Below, one piece after another: positions 1-12,725 of a stretch of DNA of 64,000 bases (within the stretch, counting starts at the first letter, position 1; each line of letters opens with the position of its first letter). Origin of the DNA: Argentina anserina (Eukaryota; Streptophyta; Magnoliopsida; Rosales; Rosaceae); NCBI RefSeq assembly GCF_933775445.1, contig NC_065873.1, forward strand, positions 1,178,001 to 1,242,000, read 5' to 3'. Below the pieces are notes generated by a model. That model saw only the letters and a list, made by a program, of their open reading frames with translations. It did not search any database and had not been told where the DNA came from. A program made the position numbers and the translations under genes.

Positions 1-405
1 TTCCTGAAGCTTTTAAATTTCATATAGTTGAACAAACTCTGAGATTTGGCTTTATACCTAATTTTCTCATCCACATATAATTTCTTTTTATTATGTTTCC
101 TCCTTGAAGATGATTGTCCGATCTTTCTAGTAGAAATTTTATCATCAACATCTATATTGTAATTCTAGTACCTGCCTATATGATTTTTTTTAATTCTATT
201 TATAGATGTATTTTTCATTTTTGAAGCTCTAAGAGTCTTGTGTTCAATCTGGGTATTGATGTTTGTAACTACATTTGTCCTTTACAGCTTTGTTACCTAA
301 TGTGTCCGGTTAATTGTTTCTATTGAATATGCCTGCAGTATAGTCTCAGCATGTGTGTGTTATAGATTCCCATTTTATTACAACTAGTTTATCTCTTCCT
401 CCCAG

Positions 406-3400
406 GTGTTCCATGAGATGGTTAGTGCTGGAGTAGAACCAAATGTTCACACATATGGGGCACTGATTGATGGTTGTGCTAGAGCTGGGGAAGTGGCAAA
501 GGCATTTGGTGCTTATGGGATAATGAGGTCTAAGGTATAATTACACTGACAAACTTATGATCTCTTCTACTAGTTACTGATACCAGAAACTTGTTTTTGG
601 TTTTGTAGTAAGTGGTTTCTTGTTTCTTCCTGCATTGCAAGTAAATTTTCCTGCTGATAAGATGTTACATGCAGTAGAAAGTGAAGCCGGATCGAGTTGT
701 ATTCAATGCGCTTATTACTGCATGTGGTCAATCAGGAGCAGTTGACCGTGCTTTCGATGTCTTAGAAGAAATGAAGTCAGAGACTCACCCTATAGAACCT
801 GATCACACAACTGTTGGTGCACTGATAAAAGCGTGTGCAAATGCTGGCCAGGTAGGGTTGTCAACCTCTTATAAATTGCTGCATCAGTCAATTACTCAAA
901 CAGTAGTGCTGATTGTGGCTTTGTACATCTCATTTGTATTCAGTCCTAGTTAACTGATATTCATGAGTTTCTTGTAGGTTGAAAGGGCAAAAGAAGTGTA
1001 TAAGCTGATTCATAAGTACAAGATTAAGGGTACTTCTGAGGTTTACACAATAGCTGTTAATTGTTGCAGCCAGACTGGTGACTGGGAGTTTGCTTGCACT
1101 GTATATGATGACATGACAAAGAATGGCGTGATCCCTGATGAGGTAAATATCCGGAAATACTTGTTTTCATGCAAAGATCTGCTTTGTGCTCATGTTGTAC
1201 CAACACTAGCTCCCCGTGAATCATGATAAGAGCCTAGTTTAGACAAGTTGGGAAGTTAAAATGATCTGTAGAAGAAGTGGAAATTTACTGTTGGGTTATC
1301 TTTTAATTTTTCTCCTCATGTGTTGGGGAAGGAGGAAACAATATTTTCTCATGTCAACAGTATTTAATGATCAATCATCATTAAGGTCATTCCTGTGATA
1401 CAGTCTCAAGATTGTTCACTTATACTTGTTCTCTTAATTGCAGGTCTTCCTCAGTGCATTAATAGATGTTGCTGGGCATGCTGGAAAGCTTGATGCTGCC
1501 TTTGAAATCATAAAGGAAGCCAGAAATCGAGGAATACAAATTGGGACCCTTTCATATAGCTCATTGATGGGCGCATGTAGCAATGTATGTCTCTGATACA
1601 CCACTTCTGTGGTAATGGGTTGGACTATAAAAGATTACATTGTGTTGTCTGTTGATGGAGAGGTAAATCAGAAGCTTTTTCTCACCAACTGAGAAAGAAT
1701 GATTCTGATTAACTTCTCAATTTTTTTTAATGCTACCCCTCTTATGCTGTTAAAACTTCATAATGATTAATAAGTTGCATATTCCATCCATCAGGCCAAA
1801 AATTGGCAGAAAGCATTGCATCTCTATGAGGATCTTAAGTCTGCTAAAATTGAAAAGACCGTTTCAACTGTCAATGCTTTGATTACTGCCCTGTGTAAGT
1901 TTCTCAATTTTACCTGCATCTCTGTCTAAAGAGAATATAACAACAGGTGTGATGACAATGCGATTCTGCTTTTCAAATCTTAAGTTGTTACCTTTCCCAT
2001 GGCTTATATATAATATTGTAAATATACTATATATATATATATCGGTCTGAATGGTTGCAAATCTTGATTGACAAATCACATAATCACTTTTCAGGTGATG
2101 GAGATCAACTACAGAAGGCTATGGAAGTTCTGTCGGAAATGACGAGCATAGGACTGCGTCCAAACAGTGTAACATACTCCATACTTGTAGTGGCAAGTGA
2201 AAAGTAAGTCTTTAAAAGTTTAGACTAGAATTGATTTTGCACTCATACTATCGACTGATTTGTATCTATCTATCTATCTATCATAAAAGTGAAAATTCAT
2301 CTCTTTTCCGTGCACCCTGATTGTAGGAAGGATGATCTAGATGCTGGCCTGATGCTTCTTTACCAAGCTGAAAAGGATGAAGTTCTTCCAAACCTTGTCA
2401 TGTGTAGGTGCATCATAGGTGAGTTTACGGAGGTTGCTAATTTCTCATGTCCTGGTTTTGGCATTTAAATGGTTGGATGAATTTATTACCGTACTTATAT
2501 TTGAACTGGTTGTTCATTGTAAATGAGGACAAACATAAACAAGATGCGTTTAATGCCACTGGGTAGTATTGCTTTACAATTTTCTAGGAAAATGCTCCTC
2601 CATTATATTTTCCCACATGTTAATAGCAGTCCATCTATAGCCAAATAACCAGCATTTCAAAATCCTACATATAATATCTCTCTTGATTTGAAATCAGCAT
2701 ACTAACTCTAGGTTTCTGTATTTATGACTTAGGAGTTATACCTTTTTCTATCCTTTTCATGCAGTCACACAGATGCGCAAATGCTTAATGTCATGTTCCT
2801 TATGATAATATCTGGGTTAAGTCATTTGTATTGTCCGTTCATCCTATCTTTGAGCTTAAAGAGATAATGAACTAAATGCCTAACATATTCTCTGTTCAAA
2901 TTTACTCATGTCTTCAAATTCTATTTTATTTTGTTGCCTTTTACATACTTTTATTCACCAACATTTGATCTCTTTAAAGGCATGTGCTTACGGAGATCTG
3001 AGAAGGCATGTGCACTTGGTGAATCTGTCTTGCCGCTTGACTCAGGCCGACCACATGTTGATAGTAAATGGTATTTGATTCTTCTTTGATTTTATGCAAT
3101 GATTCAATATATTTATTTGGTGTGGAAAAATGCAACATACTGGAAAATACTTGTGATATATTATGTATATGGCATTTTAAAGAACATATAATGCCAAAAG
3201 TTATGTGAGAAATGGGGCAACCTATCTCTTTTATACTAGCATTTTGGTTTTAGCCCCAAAATAAAATTAGGTTTTAACAAGCCTCGGTCATAGGAGATCA
3301 TCTTTATCTTCTTAGAGTCTCTTTTATACTAGTATTCGAAGGCATGCATTTGCATTTTCAAATTAAAAATAAATTTAGAGAAACTAAGGGAAGAGAATAC

Positions 3401-5280
3401 TATCCCTGGTAGACAGTGACATTTTCTGCCAGTATCTGGAGAGAAACTTCTATGAAGGACTATATATTTTATATTTGCCTGAAATGTCTTAGAACATTAG
3501 TTATTTCCTGAATTTGGTTATTAAAAATGGGATCGTCACAGAGCTTTCTATGCTATAATCAGTCTTCTGAGAAGCTTCTCTTTAATATATTTGATTTTCT
3601 AAATATATCTTCTTTTGTAGGGCATCAGTGGCCTTAATGGTCTACCGGAAAACAATTGTAGCTGGTGCTACTCCTACCATTGAAATTATATCACAAGTTT
3701 TGGGATGCTTGCAGCTCCCTTACGATGCAGCATCTAAGAAGAGAGTAATTGAGAATCTTGGTGTAACTGCCGTTACATCTAAATCTTCAAAACTCTGTTC
3801 ATTGATAGATGGGTTTGGTGAATATGACCCTCGTGCATTTTCATTACTTGAGGTCAGTAGATGCCAAATTGTTCCGACTTTTATTCAACTCATAATTTTT
3901 CGTAAGTCTTACTGGAAATTCTGTTCTAATAATAGGAAGCTGCTTCACTTGGAATTGTTCCATGTGTATCCTTCAAAGCTAGTCCTGTTGTTGTTGATGC
4001 AAAGAAGTTGCAACTTCATACTGCTGAGGTCAGTACTATGCTTTCTTTTACCTTCAAAGATGTTATAGTTATGGGTGATCGCTCGACCTTACAAAATCTC
4101 CTAAACTATCTGGATTATTCCTACTCTCTTCATTTTAATTTTCTAGCTATGATATGCTCAACTTAGACAGCTAAACCTTTCGTTTTAAGTTAAAAGACCT
4201 TTCCTGACAATCTTTGAGGGTTCTGTTTTCATTTGATTCTTATTCGATAAACAGATATCTCTTGTAATTAGTATATTTAGCAAAATTGGACACGTGAATT
4301 ATATTTTTATGAAATCCTGTTTGAAACTTGCCAGGTTTACATCTTGACTGTTCTGAGAGGTCTCAAATATCGGCTTGCTGCTGGTAATATAAACTATATT
4401 TTGTTTTTGTATTTAGTCTTTTTGTTGAAACAAGTGTTTGATTTTTGAGCGAGTAAAGTGCATAAAAAATTTGAACTGACAAGCTTGTGAAAGGTTTAAA
4501 AGAGTACAGAAATTTAAACAAAGCTCAGCTTTCCTGCTTATAAAGCATATATCTAAGTGCTTTATTTCTTTTCTGTTATGCCATTTCCTGCAGGTGCCAA
4601 GTTGCCCAACATGACCATTTTACTGCCTGTAGAGAAGACAGAATTTTTGTCTCCCAAGGGGAAGTTGAAGACGATTAACCTTTCAGGAAGGTAAAATAAG
4701 TACTTAACTTCCTATTGCAACCAAAATTTGATTAGTTAATTTAGATCCCAACAATTGATGTAGTTACAAGTTAGGAGAACCTGTTACAAGAGTGAATTTA
4801 CCTCTTAATATATCCCATACATATGCGTGGATTTAGGTTATTATTCGGAAAATTAGATATTAAGATTGTAGCTTTTGGGAAGTAAAGAAGCACCACAATA
4901 AAAACTCAGTTGGGTTGAGCTAATATCTGCAGAGTTATGGGTACTTATAAGTTATAACCACAACCTTCATCTCAATTCAGACAGACCTCATGGATTAGCA
5001 CAAATTTTTTACTTGTTCTGAAAACATAACATATTTGTGTAACAGGATTGGCCAGTCAGTTGCATCACTATTGAGAAGGCTTGGGCTAGATTATCAAGGA
5101 AATGAATCACGTGGAAAGATAAGAATCAGTGGTTTAACTATGAAAAGATGGTTTCAGCCAAAACTTGCTTCGCCATTCACCGGGAAAGCAGAAGAATTAG
5201 GCTCATCCCAGTTACGGCTGGGGAAAGGAATCACACATCAGCAGCGCAGTATTCGAACTGGAAATCTATCTTTGGATTGA
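406..5280 (+). CDS. MRL1: MRL1-like pentatricopeptide repeat protein, 3' part of gene
   Basis: Chloroplast PPR protein; in Arabidopsis and Chlamydomonas MRL1 protects and matures the 5' end of rbcL mRNA (Rubisco large subunit). Exons read from GT..AG sites: 406-534, 678-851, 978-1142, 1444-1584, 1795-1894, 2095-2203, 2327-2418, 2980-3070, 3621-3852, 3936-4028, 4335-4383, 4594-4690, 5046-5280. They sum to 1,707 nt with consistent phases, giving 568 residues plus TGA. Exons 1-7 carry 35-residue PPR units (for example PDRVVFNALITACGQSGAVD, and GALIDGCARAG in exon 1). The C-terminal half holds the non-PPR MRL1 signature, including VDGFGEYDPRAFSLLE-like text (here IDGFGEYDPRAFSLLE), WFQPKL and the final QQRSIRTGNLSLD. 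The 5' exons and transit peptide lie before the window; bases 1-405 read as intron. The exon 2 acceptor is the TAG at 675-677, because the CAG just upstream would give an in-frame stop. The gene looks intact. Name rests on remembered family sequence. Confidence 0.9.
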
Positions 5281-6343
5281 GGCACCATGCATAATGAAGC
5301 AGCTGAGTAGTATTTTTGAAGCATCTAATGCATTTTTCCTAACTTCGGCTGATGTTCATATACCTACCTGAAATTGCTTTGATTTTGGGAGACGAGAAGT
5401 CCAAAGCTTCTTTGCATAGAGTTTTATAGAAGAGTTACGACAGACGGCCGAGGAATGATAGTGTGGAGCATCTACATGGGCCGGAATGCAATTCTTGTGG
5501 AAAGGGGTGACATCACTGACATGCATGAAATCATATCAGCATTGTCAGCAGATTTCCACTGTGAACTGTATGTTACACGGACTCTACCATTCCACTTATC
5601 TTTGCTGTACCCTGGAGCTTCTGTGATGAGCTTTTCACTTGCATCATGGGAGTTATACTTGTATGTAATAAGACAATAAAATCTTCTGTTGGTATATATA
5701 ATAAGCGGGGTAAAAGTTCTACCAGAACAGGTAGATAAATCTACAACTGGTCTTGAATCTCTATATGTTATACCATTTGCTTTGCTTATAGTTGATGATC
5801 GAGATATGGGGAAGATCAACATGCTCTTGCACAAAGATGAGATGCATAACCAAATAGCGATAGTGGTGATGAGGTACAGGGACAAATGCAATTTCTTTTG
5901 AGGTACTGTACCATTGCCTTGGTCTTTTCGGACTAGCCGGGAACAGATCCCTAACAGTGATAGCGATTCTAGAATTGCTTGAACAGTTGAGAAACAAAAC
6001 CCAATTGGTAAGCCAATTTCTGCACCAATTCACTAGGATCCTACGTACAATATGCAACTTACTGAGCCATGCTATCTGCATTGGTTTCATGTCGGACTCA
6101 CACCTATTCAACAATACCGTTCCATAGTGTCTAGCCTAGCAATTTCAAGTCCTCATCGATTTTGATTTCATCTCGCATTTTCATGAGTCGGACATTTCAC
6201 ACTTCCCTCGGGACAACCCCTGTTTTTACTTCCTCACGGACTCGTACAAATCAGGCAATGCAATGGCTGGCTTCACCTGCCGTGTCTGAAGTTCTGAACA
6301 CGTCCAGCTCCGGTACCGTACCCAGTTCCATCAGAAATAGGAG
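5281..6343 (+). other. MRL1 3' UTR and downstream intergenic sequence
   Basis: No coding region that I can support. An AATAAA-like signal (caataaaatc, about 5,675) could end the MRL1 transcript. Short open frames on both strands overlap here and match nothing I recognise. Confidence 0.4.
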
Positions 6344-6348
6344 CTCAT

Positions 6349-6560
6349 TGTTAAGAATGTAAAAGATGTTACACATTAGGATTAACTTATAAGAGCCTTA
6401 ATGTCATTCTACATATATAGCCTTATCTATCCTATATAAACTTGTTGTAACCTCTCAATTTCTATCAATGAGAACAAACACAATGCAGCCTCCAAAGTAT
6501 TCTTACTCTCTTTACTTTCTTGCTTTGCATTTCAATTCTATAAACCCTAAATCCCCTCCA
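6349..6560 (+). mobile_element. 212-bp solo LTR (small Copia- or TRIM-type)
   Basis: Starts TGTTAAGAATG and ends CCCTCCA, flanked by a perfect 5-bp duplication CTCAT (6344-6348 and 6561-6565). It contains a TATATAAA box (6433-6440) followed by a pyrimidine-rich leader, the normal layout of a short plant LTR, which sets the + orientation. No second LTR or internal domain is nearby, so it is a solo LTR. The superfamily cannot be told from the LTR alone. Confidence 0.8.
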
Positions 6561-6565
6561 CTCAT

Positions 6566-7002
6566 GCCTCTCTAATCACTTTTTTTTGCCAGGGAACAGA
6601 GTTTCATATCCAAGCTCTTCATTATAATACTGATTACTAACCTATGTGCATTACAATTACATTGCATGTATCAGCATGTCTTCATAATGCTCTTTAGTAA
6701 TATAATTTGGCATTATTGTCTACTACCATATAGAGGCCATCACTAAATCACAATTTCAGACCAATACTTCAGGTAGTCTGCATCAGGAGCTAGAAACTCA
6801 AATATGAGGTTGTGTCAACTTTAAAGGACTGACAAAACCTTACACAAATAAAAGCATATCCATTTTTTTTCTCAACTGCAGACATCAAATTAGGATCTAA
6901 GAACTTGATTTTAAGGATTCTTAATTTTCAATAACACTGTAGCTTATTGGGTTGTGAACTCAAAAACAATGACCATATACAAATCTACCAAATGTCTAAT
7001 TT
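6566..7002. other. AT-rich intergenic DNA
   Basis: No gene, RNA or clear repeat boundary seen. Confidence 0.4.
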
Positions 7003-8097
7003 TTTTTTGGAGTAATAATAATAATTTTTTATTCATTTTTTTAATAATTATTTAATAAAGTACAAAGCGAGGGGGCCAGACCAAAACCTTGCCGAGAAAA
7101 CCCAAAGGAAAAAGAAAAAGAAAGTAGATAATCCTACTATGAAAACCAATAACTCGGAAATCCCAAGTAATCAGCTTGTAAGAACTTAACGAGCATACTA
7201 GGGGGGTTATCATACTAAGCAAAAGAGTCATTGGTGAGGCCTAAATTGGCCATTATGTCAGCTACCGCATTCCCCTCTCTGAATATATGACTGCATCGAA
7301 AAGACATCAGACGGACTTTAGATAGACAGTTGTGCCAACAAATTCTTAAGTTCCACGGGGAAGAGAAAGATTTGGAAGAAAAAAACATGTCACCACACTT
7401 ACAGAGTCACTTTCCAACCATAAGTATAACCAACTTTTAGCAATAGCAATTTCAATTGCCAAAATCACAGCATAAAGCTTAGAATAAAAAGAAGAATTAC
7501 AACCAACCGATTGACAAAAACCCCTTAAAAAACCACCTGAAGAATCCCGAAAAATACCCCCACATATTGCTGGACCTGGGTTACCTTTAGCCAATCCGTC
7601 AGTGTTAACTTTAACCCAAGAATAAATTGGTGTCTGCCATAAAACATATTGTATTTTTAGAGCTTTACAGCGGTTGGGAACAACACCCAGAGATGCCAAT
7701 AAACGAGCATCAAGAACACCTTTAAAGTGACTAGGAGCAAAATGGCTAATTTGAAGGTAAACAATTGAACAATACAACTTAGAGAAAAGAGGAGGACGAT
7801 TGTCAAACCTTAACCTATTCCGAACCTTCCATAAAGTCATGAAGGTAAACATGTCTGCTGCTAGTTACATATTATAAAGTTGAGAGGAGAAATGTCTTCG
7901 ACAATAGCTTACCCAAAAATCTATCAAAGAGGCAAAAGTAGAAAAAGAAGTGCCAAACTGAATTACCAGCCACCTCCAGATACGTTGAGAAAAATGACAA
8001 TGTAAAAATAAGTGCAAAAAAGTCTCAACAGAACAATAACAAAGCTGACAGATGATACCACATGAATTCCACATATTTGCAATCTATCATCTAGCCG
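7003..8097 (-). pseudogene. 5'-truncated LINE remnant: zf-RVT plus RNase H
   Basis: On the minus strand a reading path runs from about 8,097 to 7,137. It begins with a DDRLQICG-like motif and a zf-RVT zinc-knuckle region (CxLC ... HLFLHC ... IW, 8,074-7,950). An RNase H domain follows (VKVNTDG..KGNPGPA..GG, 7,620-7,400), then a REGNAVADIMA motif near 7,260. This order is the C-terminus of plant non-LTR (LINE/RTE-type) polyproteins. It is dead: an in-frame TAA separates the two domains near 7,863, a frameshift follows the stop at 7,346, and the usual catalytic glutamate of the AEL motif is lysine (SKLYAV). A T-run at 7,003-7,011 is a poly(A) tail read on the minus strand. Truncation at the 5' end is typical of LINE insertion. 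Confidence 0.8.
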
Positions 8098-8584
8098 GTC
8101 AAATAGAATTCTCTACTACTAAAATTTTTTTGGGATAATAACAATACCACTCGTAAAAGTCTGTAGAAAGAACTCATGGCTGTGTGTATATAACAGTCGC
8201 AGAGTGCAACTGTGTGTATAATACGTAATATGCATATGTGAATACCAGGGGCGAAACCACGTTGTAGGGTTATAGGTTCCATAAATATTGACTTGATATA
8301 TTATGATTTATATGAAGTGGTGCATTTGGCCAAGTGCCATGCTGATTTTCCTTTATAGAGACCTGATTGTAGGTTCGAGTCAAGCTTCCCACCATTCCCT
8401 CTTTTTTTTCCTTCATGTTGTCTGATAACGTTATTATTCCCAGTTCTTTTCTTCCTACCATTTTATGTTAAGTGTATATAGTTCTTTCTCCCTTCTCCCA
8501 CATTTCCTTTAGTTACAACATAACTTATATAAACTTTCTTTTAGTTATTTTATTTTCAACTAAATTGTTTTTTGCCTTAAAATT

Positions 8585-11545
8585 TGTAATAACCCTAATT
8601 TTTAAAACAATATTAGTTTGATTTAAATTCTATAAAATTGCGAATTTAATTAGAATGAATGTGTTTGATTGCGACGTTATGAAACGAGAAACGGAAACGT
8701 TCTCGGAACGTTTAATTAGAAAAACGTTACGTTTCCGCAATGTATATATCGACTTTTATTCCGTTGCTCGGCTGAGAAAACTTCCTTCACGAAAGTTGTA
8801 GGGCTTGTCGATACGAGTTCGTGGATATGTGACGCGTTCTAATCGGACGGTGTATGTAAAAGTTATTAACGATAGAAGTTAGTTTCCGATTTAGAAAGGG
8901 GTATAAAAGGAAATTATTCAAAATAGGGTTTCCATTTTCAGAAACCCTATTCTCTCTCTCCCTCACCCCCGCGCCTCCCTCGAGCTCTCTCTCCTCTTTC
9001 GAGCTCTCTCTCCCTCCGAACTACCTCGTCGGCGATCGTGCCCTCCAGCCCTCCGTGGGCTGCACCGCCGTGCCCAGAAGGATCGCGTGACCATCCTCCA
9101 CAACCCCCGAGCTTGCGACGTGCTAGCTCGCCACCGAGACCTCCTTCCCTCTCCCCGAGCCTCCCTCTGCTTCGCACGACGATCTCCGCCTTCAAGCCAC
9201 CGTTTCCCTCACCGCCGGTCCCTGGAGCACCGCGCGGCCCTCCTTAGTCAACCCCGAGGTCGACACGCCCAAGCACGCAGCGCCGGAGCTCCACCAACGA
9301 CGCCAAGATCCTGTGATTCCACCGACGACTTCTTGAGCTCTCCGGCGACGATCCGACAATCCAAGGGTCTGATTGAGATGAGGGTTAGTGTAGGTTGATT
9401 GTGTAATTGGATTGTTGTTGTTTTTGGTTCGATTTGTGGCGATCGGAGGAGGGAGTGGATGTGTTGAACACCGCCGCTTTAAGCGGCGCGTGTAGGAGCG
9501 TGAGGCAGTGTGGAGGTGGCCTTGGGCCGTGCAGGGTGGAGAGGGAAGAGAAAGGAGAGGAATAGGGTAGCGGTGGCGTGCTACGCGCCGGCTTTAGGCT
9601 CGGTGCGTGTGCCCCACGCGCTGGCACAGTGAGTTGCGCGTGAACGCCACGCGCGGCCTGCCGGAGGTGGCGCGTGTACCCCACGTGCCGCCACGTGCGG
9701 CGGCGTGAACAGTGATTCCGAGAAGGGTAATTTTGTAATTTATTTTACATACGGTAAATGTAAAAAGATGAATTACATACGGTAAATGTAAATTTTATTT
9801 ACATTCGGTAAATGTAAATTTAAATTAGTTTTAGTAAAGGTAAAAAGTAATTATGGAAGGGTAATACGGTAATTATTATTTACTGAGACAGTACGTACAA
9901 TTAAATAGTATTTATACGTACAGAAATACGTAAATAGTATGTACTCGTACAACGATACGTATTGGATATGTATTTGTACATTAATACATAAATAGTAAAT
10001 ACGGAATAGTAACCGTGAATAGTAACCGTGAACAGTAACACTGAATATTGACAGTGAGCAGTAAATTCGTAAAGCCGAAAATTGCTAAACAGTAATCGAT
10101 TATTATTGTTTCGGCATTTAAAGGTTTACGAAATGTTTCTAAATTCTTTTCTTATCTTTTCAAGGTGATCAATAAATCAAGGAAATGAATTATCTTCGGA
10201 AATTGTGGAATTACGCTCGAGTCGATAAGGTGAGTAAAATCTCACATGTTTACGAATCTACCCTTGCGGTGATTCCAAGATTTTTGCAAGAGTTTTAAAT
10301 ATTGAAATACGACATGTATACAAAATAGTGGATTATATATATATATATATTGTATAAATGGTAATAAGTACATATATATATAGTTTGCTATAATATATAC
10401 TGTTATGAATTCATTTGAAATAGGTCATTTCGATGACGAGCATGTGATGTTAATATAGAGTTTGTTAAACGTTTTGTCTTCGGACGTGTTTATAAATTAT
10501 GACATGTATATGATATAGTGGATTATATATATGTATTGTATAAATGGTAAATAAATACATATATATATATATATAGTTTGCTATATAATATACTGTTATG
10601 ATTTTATTGTGATGATGTCATTTTGTTGACAAGATTTTATCGAGCATGTGATTATTGTACGTGATTTTAACATGGAGATTGTTAAAATGTAATTTGTCTT
10701 CGGACTTGATTTTTGGTACAATATGATGTGAGATTATTGTACGTGTTTGGCAAGTCGGAACCTAGCCTTTGGCCGGACGAAAGTTACGATACAGTTAGAG
10801 CTCTAGTCTGTCTGCCGTAGTACTGCATGTGAGGTAACGGGTGGTTATCTGCTCATGGGTACTCAGATTGTTTTGGATGTTGGGTAGCGGGTGGCTATCC
10901 AATATCGGCGGCGTATTACGAGAGGGGTAACAGATGTGTACCAGCGTTCTTGGTACCCGTATTATAAATGCATTTGGGTAACTAGAAGGGTTACTTAATT
11001 TCTCATGAGCGTTTCATTTCATATTTCTTTGGGACAACCAGATGGGCCGTCCATTGACTCATGAGGGCATTTATATTTGTTGATTTGTGATTTTTCGTAT
11101 ATATTGATATGCGAATTATATTTTCATTTTACTCATACGAGCTATAAGCTTACCGGGTTTGTGTTTACAATCCCGGTGCACCAATTCGATGGTGTAGGGG
11201 ATAATTCCGCAGGTGTTGATTAGAGGAGATTGAGTGACGACTTCGGAGACTCGAAGTCGTTCGTATCCTGCTTGTGGTGAGGTTTCTAGCGTGGATTTGT
11301 GTGTGAGAATTGGTGTGGTTTTATTTGTGAGTTTTGTGAGAGATTGTGAGGATTATTACATTTCCATCTTATATAATGTTAAATTATAAATTTGGGTTGT
11401 AATAATTGGTTTTCTGAGTTGTATTGAGAACTCAGTGATGATCCGCTGTGCACGTTAAATGATTTCGATTTCATTGAGATTGTTTTGGTGTTTTAACGAC
11501 TTTGAAATTTTGAGTTTTTAGGCTCAAAATTTTAGAGTCGTTACA
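8585..11545 (+). mobile_element. Long-LTR family, copy A (solo LTR, 2,961 bp)
   Basis: Begins TGTAATAACCC, ends GTCGTTACA, with a perfect TSD AAATT (8580-8584 and 11546-11550). It carries the family layout: promoter palindrome, TATA at 8902, hairpin at 8925-8948, GC-rich block, TACGTA-rich block, mini-exon-like block near 10,166-10,230, and AT-rich 3' half. No gag-pol. It is inserted in a short DNA transposon. Confidence 0.9.
8902..8948 (+). promoter_or_regulatory. LTR A TATA box and start-site hairpin
   Basis: TATAAAAG at 8902-8909. An inverted repeat, AGGGTTTCC at 8925-8933 against AGAAACCCT at 8940-8948 (one mismatch), follows where a transcript 5' end would be expected. A pyrimidine-rich tract comes next. 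Confidence 0.6.
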
Positions 11546-11990
11546 AAATTAGCCCTACCTAGTTACATTTCCTGGTTCCGCTCCTGCAATGGTCCATATG
11601 TCGCTGAACTTAAATGCATGGCAGTGACGACACATAAAACCAGAGGCTCTAAACCGGAAACTGGGAAGGCTAGCAACAACTGATCGAGCCTCATCAAGGA
11701 TTCAGGTTCAAACCTCATGTGGTCAGATTTATGATAAAAGGGTGAGGTTCATTTTGTTCAAATTGAGTAGATGGATGTTTTCTTTAGGGTATCCAATCCC
11801 AGAGTAGTCTAACATGTTCGGGTCCCATATGTTCTGTTTTCTTCCGATATATCGACCAATATTTCTGTAATTCTGTTCATGACTCAAAAGAAATATCTCT
11901 ACCAATTTTGCTGACTGCCCCGTACTTATCTATTGTTCTGAATGATTCTTCTAGAGAGAACCTCATTATAGATAGACATATATATATTAT

Positions 11991-12410
11991 ATATATATAA
12001 AGCTTTTTACATAAGGAGATACTTATCTTAGTTTAAGATATGAATTTACATTTTTGACCCACTTTTCGATCGAGTTTTCACATCTCCACCGTCAAATATC
12101 TAGGTTATAACGTATAGATCATCTCCACAAAATTTTCAGCTGATTCCATGATCGTTAAGGTATCAAACTAATCAAAACTAATGGACGTATTAAATTTGCC
12201 GAACCTGAACCGTTCATATTTTGAGTAGACAATCGAAGTTATGAGTACTTAACGGTTATGGAATCGGCTGAAATTTTGTGGAGATGATATATACATTATT
12301 ACCGAGATATTTGACGGTGGAGATGTGAAAACCTGATCGAAAAGTTGGTTAAAAATGAAAATCCGTACCTTAAGTTAAAATAAAGACCTCCTTACCTGAA
12401 AAGCCCCGTA
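11991..12410. mobile_element. Foldback MITE with arms of about 160 bp
   Basis: The left arm (about 12,008-12,165) and the reverse complement of the right arm (about 12,245-12,405) match over most of their length, for example TTTTCACATCTCCACCGTC in both. The ends read agctttttacataaggag and, inverted, ggggcttttcaggtaagg. Both flanks are TATATATA, so the TSD cannot be placed exactly. It is absent from the paralogous segment (39,150-39,170). Long arms and a short spacer fit a Mutator-like foldback MITE. Confidence 0.75.
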
Positions 12411-12424
12411 TATATATATGGAAA

Positions 12425-12725
12425 TATATCAGGGTGTCTAAAATATTTTGAGGTATAATATGTTACTTTCTGAACCAAAATTACAATTTTTATTAAACAA
12501 AATTTACAGCATTGAACAAAATTACAACATGTGTTTTTTATATTTATCACATTGACAACTATTTATTCATCTTGTAAAATGTTATAGGTGAAGTAATTAC
12601 AACTAATTAATAAATTAGAATTACCCAAAACATCAACTTATTTACCGCAATAACAACAAATTTATTATGATATTAGTAAATAAGGGTATCACACGTATAG
12701 AAGTACCTAAGAAAATTCCCCTATA
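12425..12725 (+). repeat. Dispersed repeat of about 300 bp, copy 1
   Basis: Similar throughout to 45,425-45,720. Both run from a tgaggtataa block, through cttgtaaaatgttataggtga, to a tacctwagaaaatt block. Missing from the paralogous segment near 39,160, so it is a mobile or late insertion. No coding capacity. Confidence 0.65.

Larger units (their letters stand above)
8246..11586. mobile_element. Short DNA transposon (about 375 bp) split by LTR copy A
   Basis: The left end CAGGGGCGAAACCA and right end TGGTTCCGCTCCTG are inverted repeats with two mismatches. Without LTR copy A and one TSD copy the element is about 375 bp, a MITE size. The paralogous segment at 38,720-38,735 runs straight from aatatgcata to ggtccatatg, so it lacks the insertion. 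A clean TSD is not visible and the exact ends are uncertain by about 10 bp. CAGGGGCG-type termini resemble plant hAT elements. Confidence 0.6.

Noticed and set aside
5472..6114. Minus-strand open frames of 139 and 117 codons downstream of MRL1
   Set aside because: They overlap each other and the 3' UTR region, with no recognised motif or promoter.
7346..7852. Host RNase H-like gene
   Set aside because: Adjacent zf-RVT motif, stop, frameshift and A-tail show a LINE remnant.
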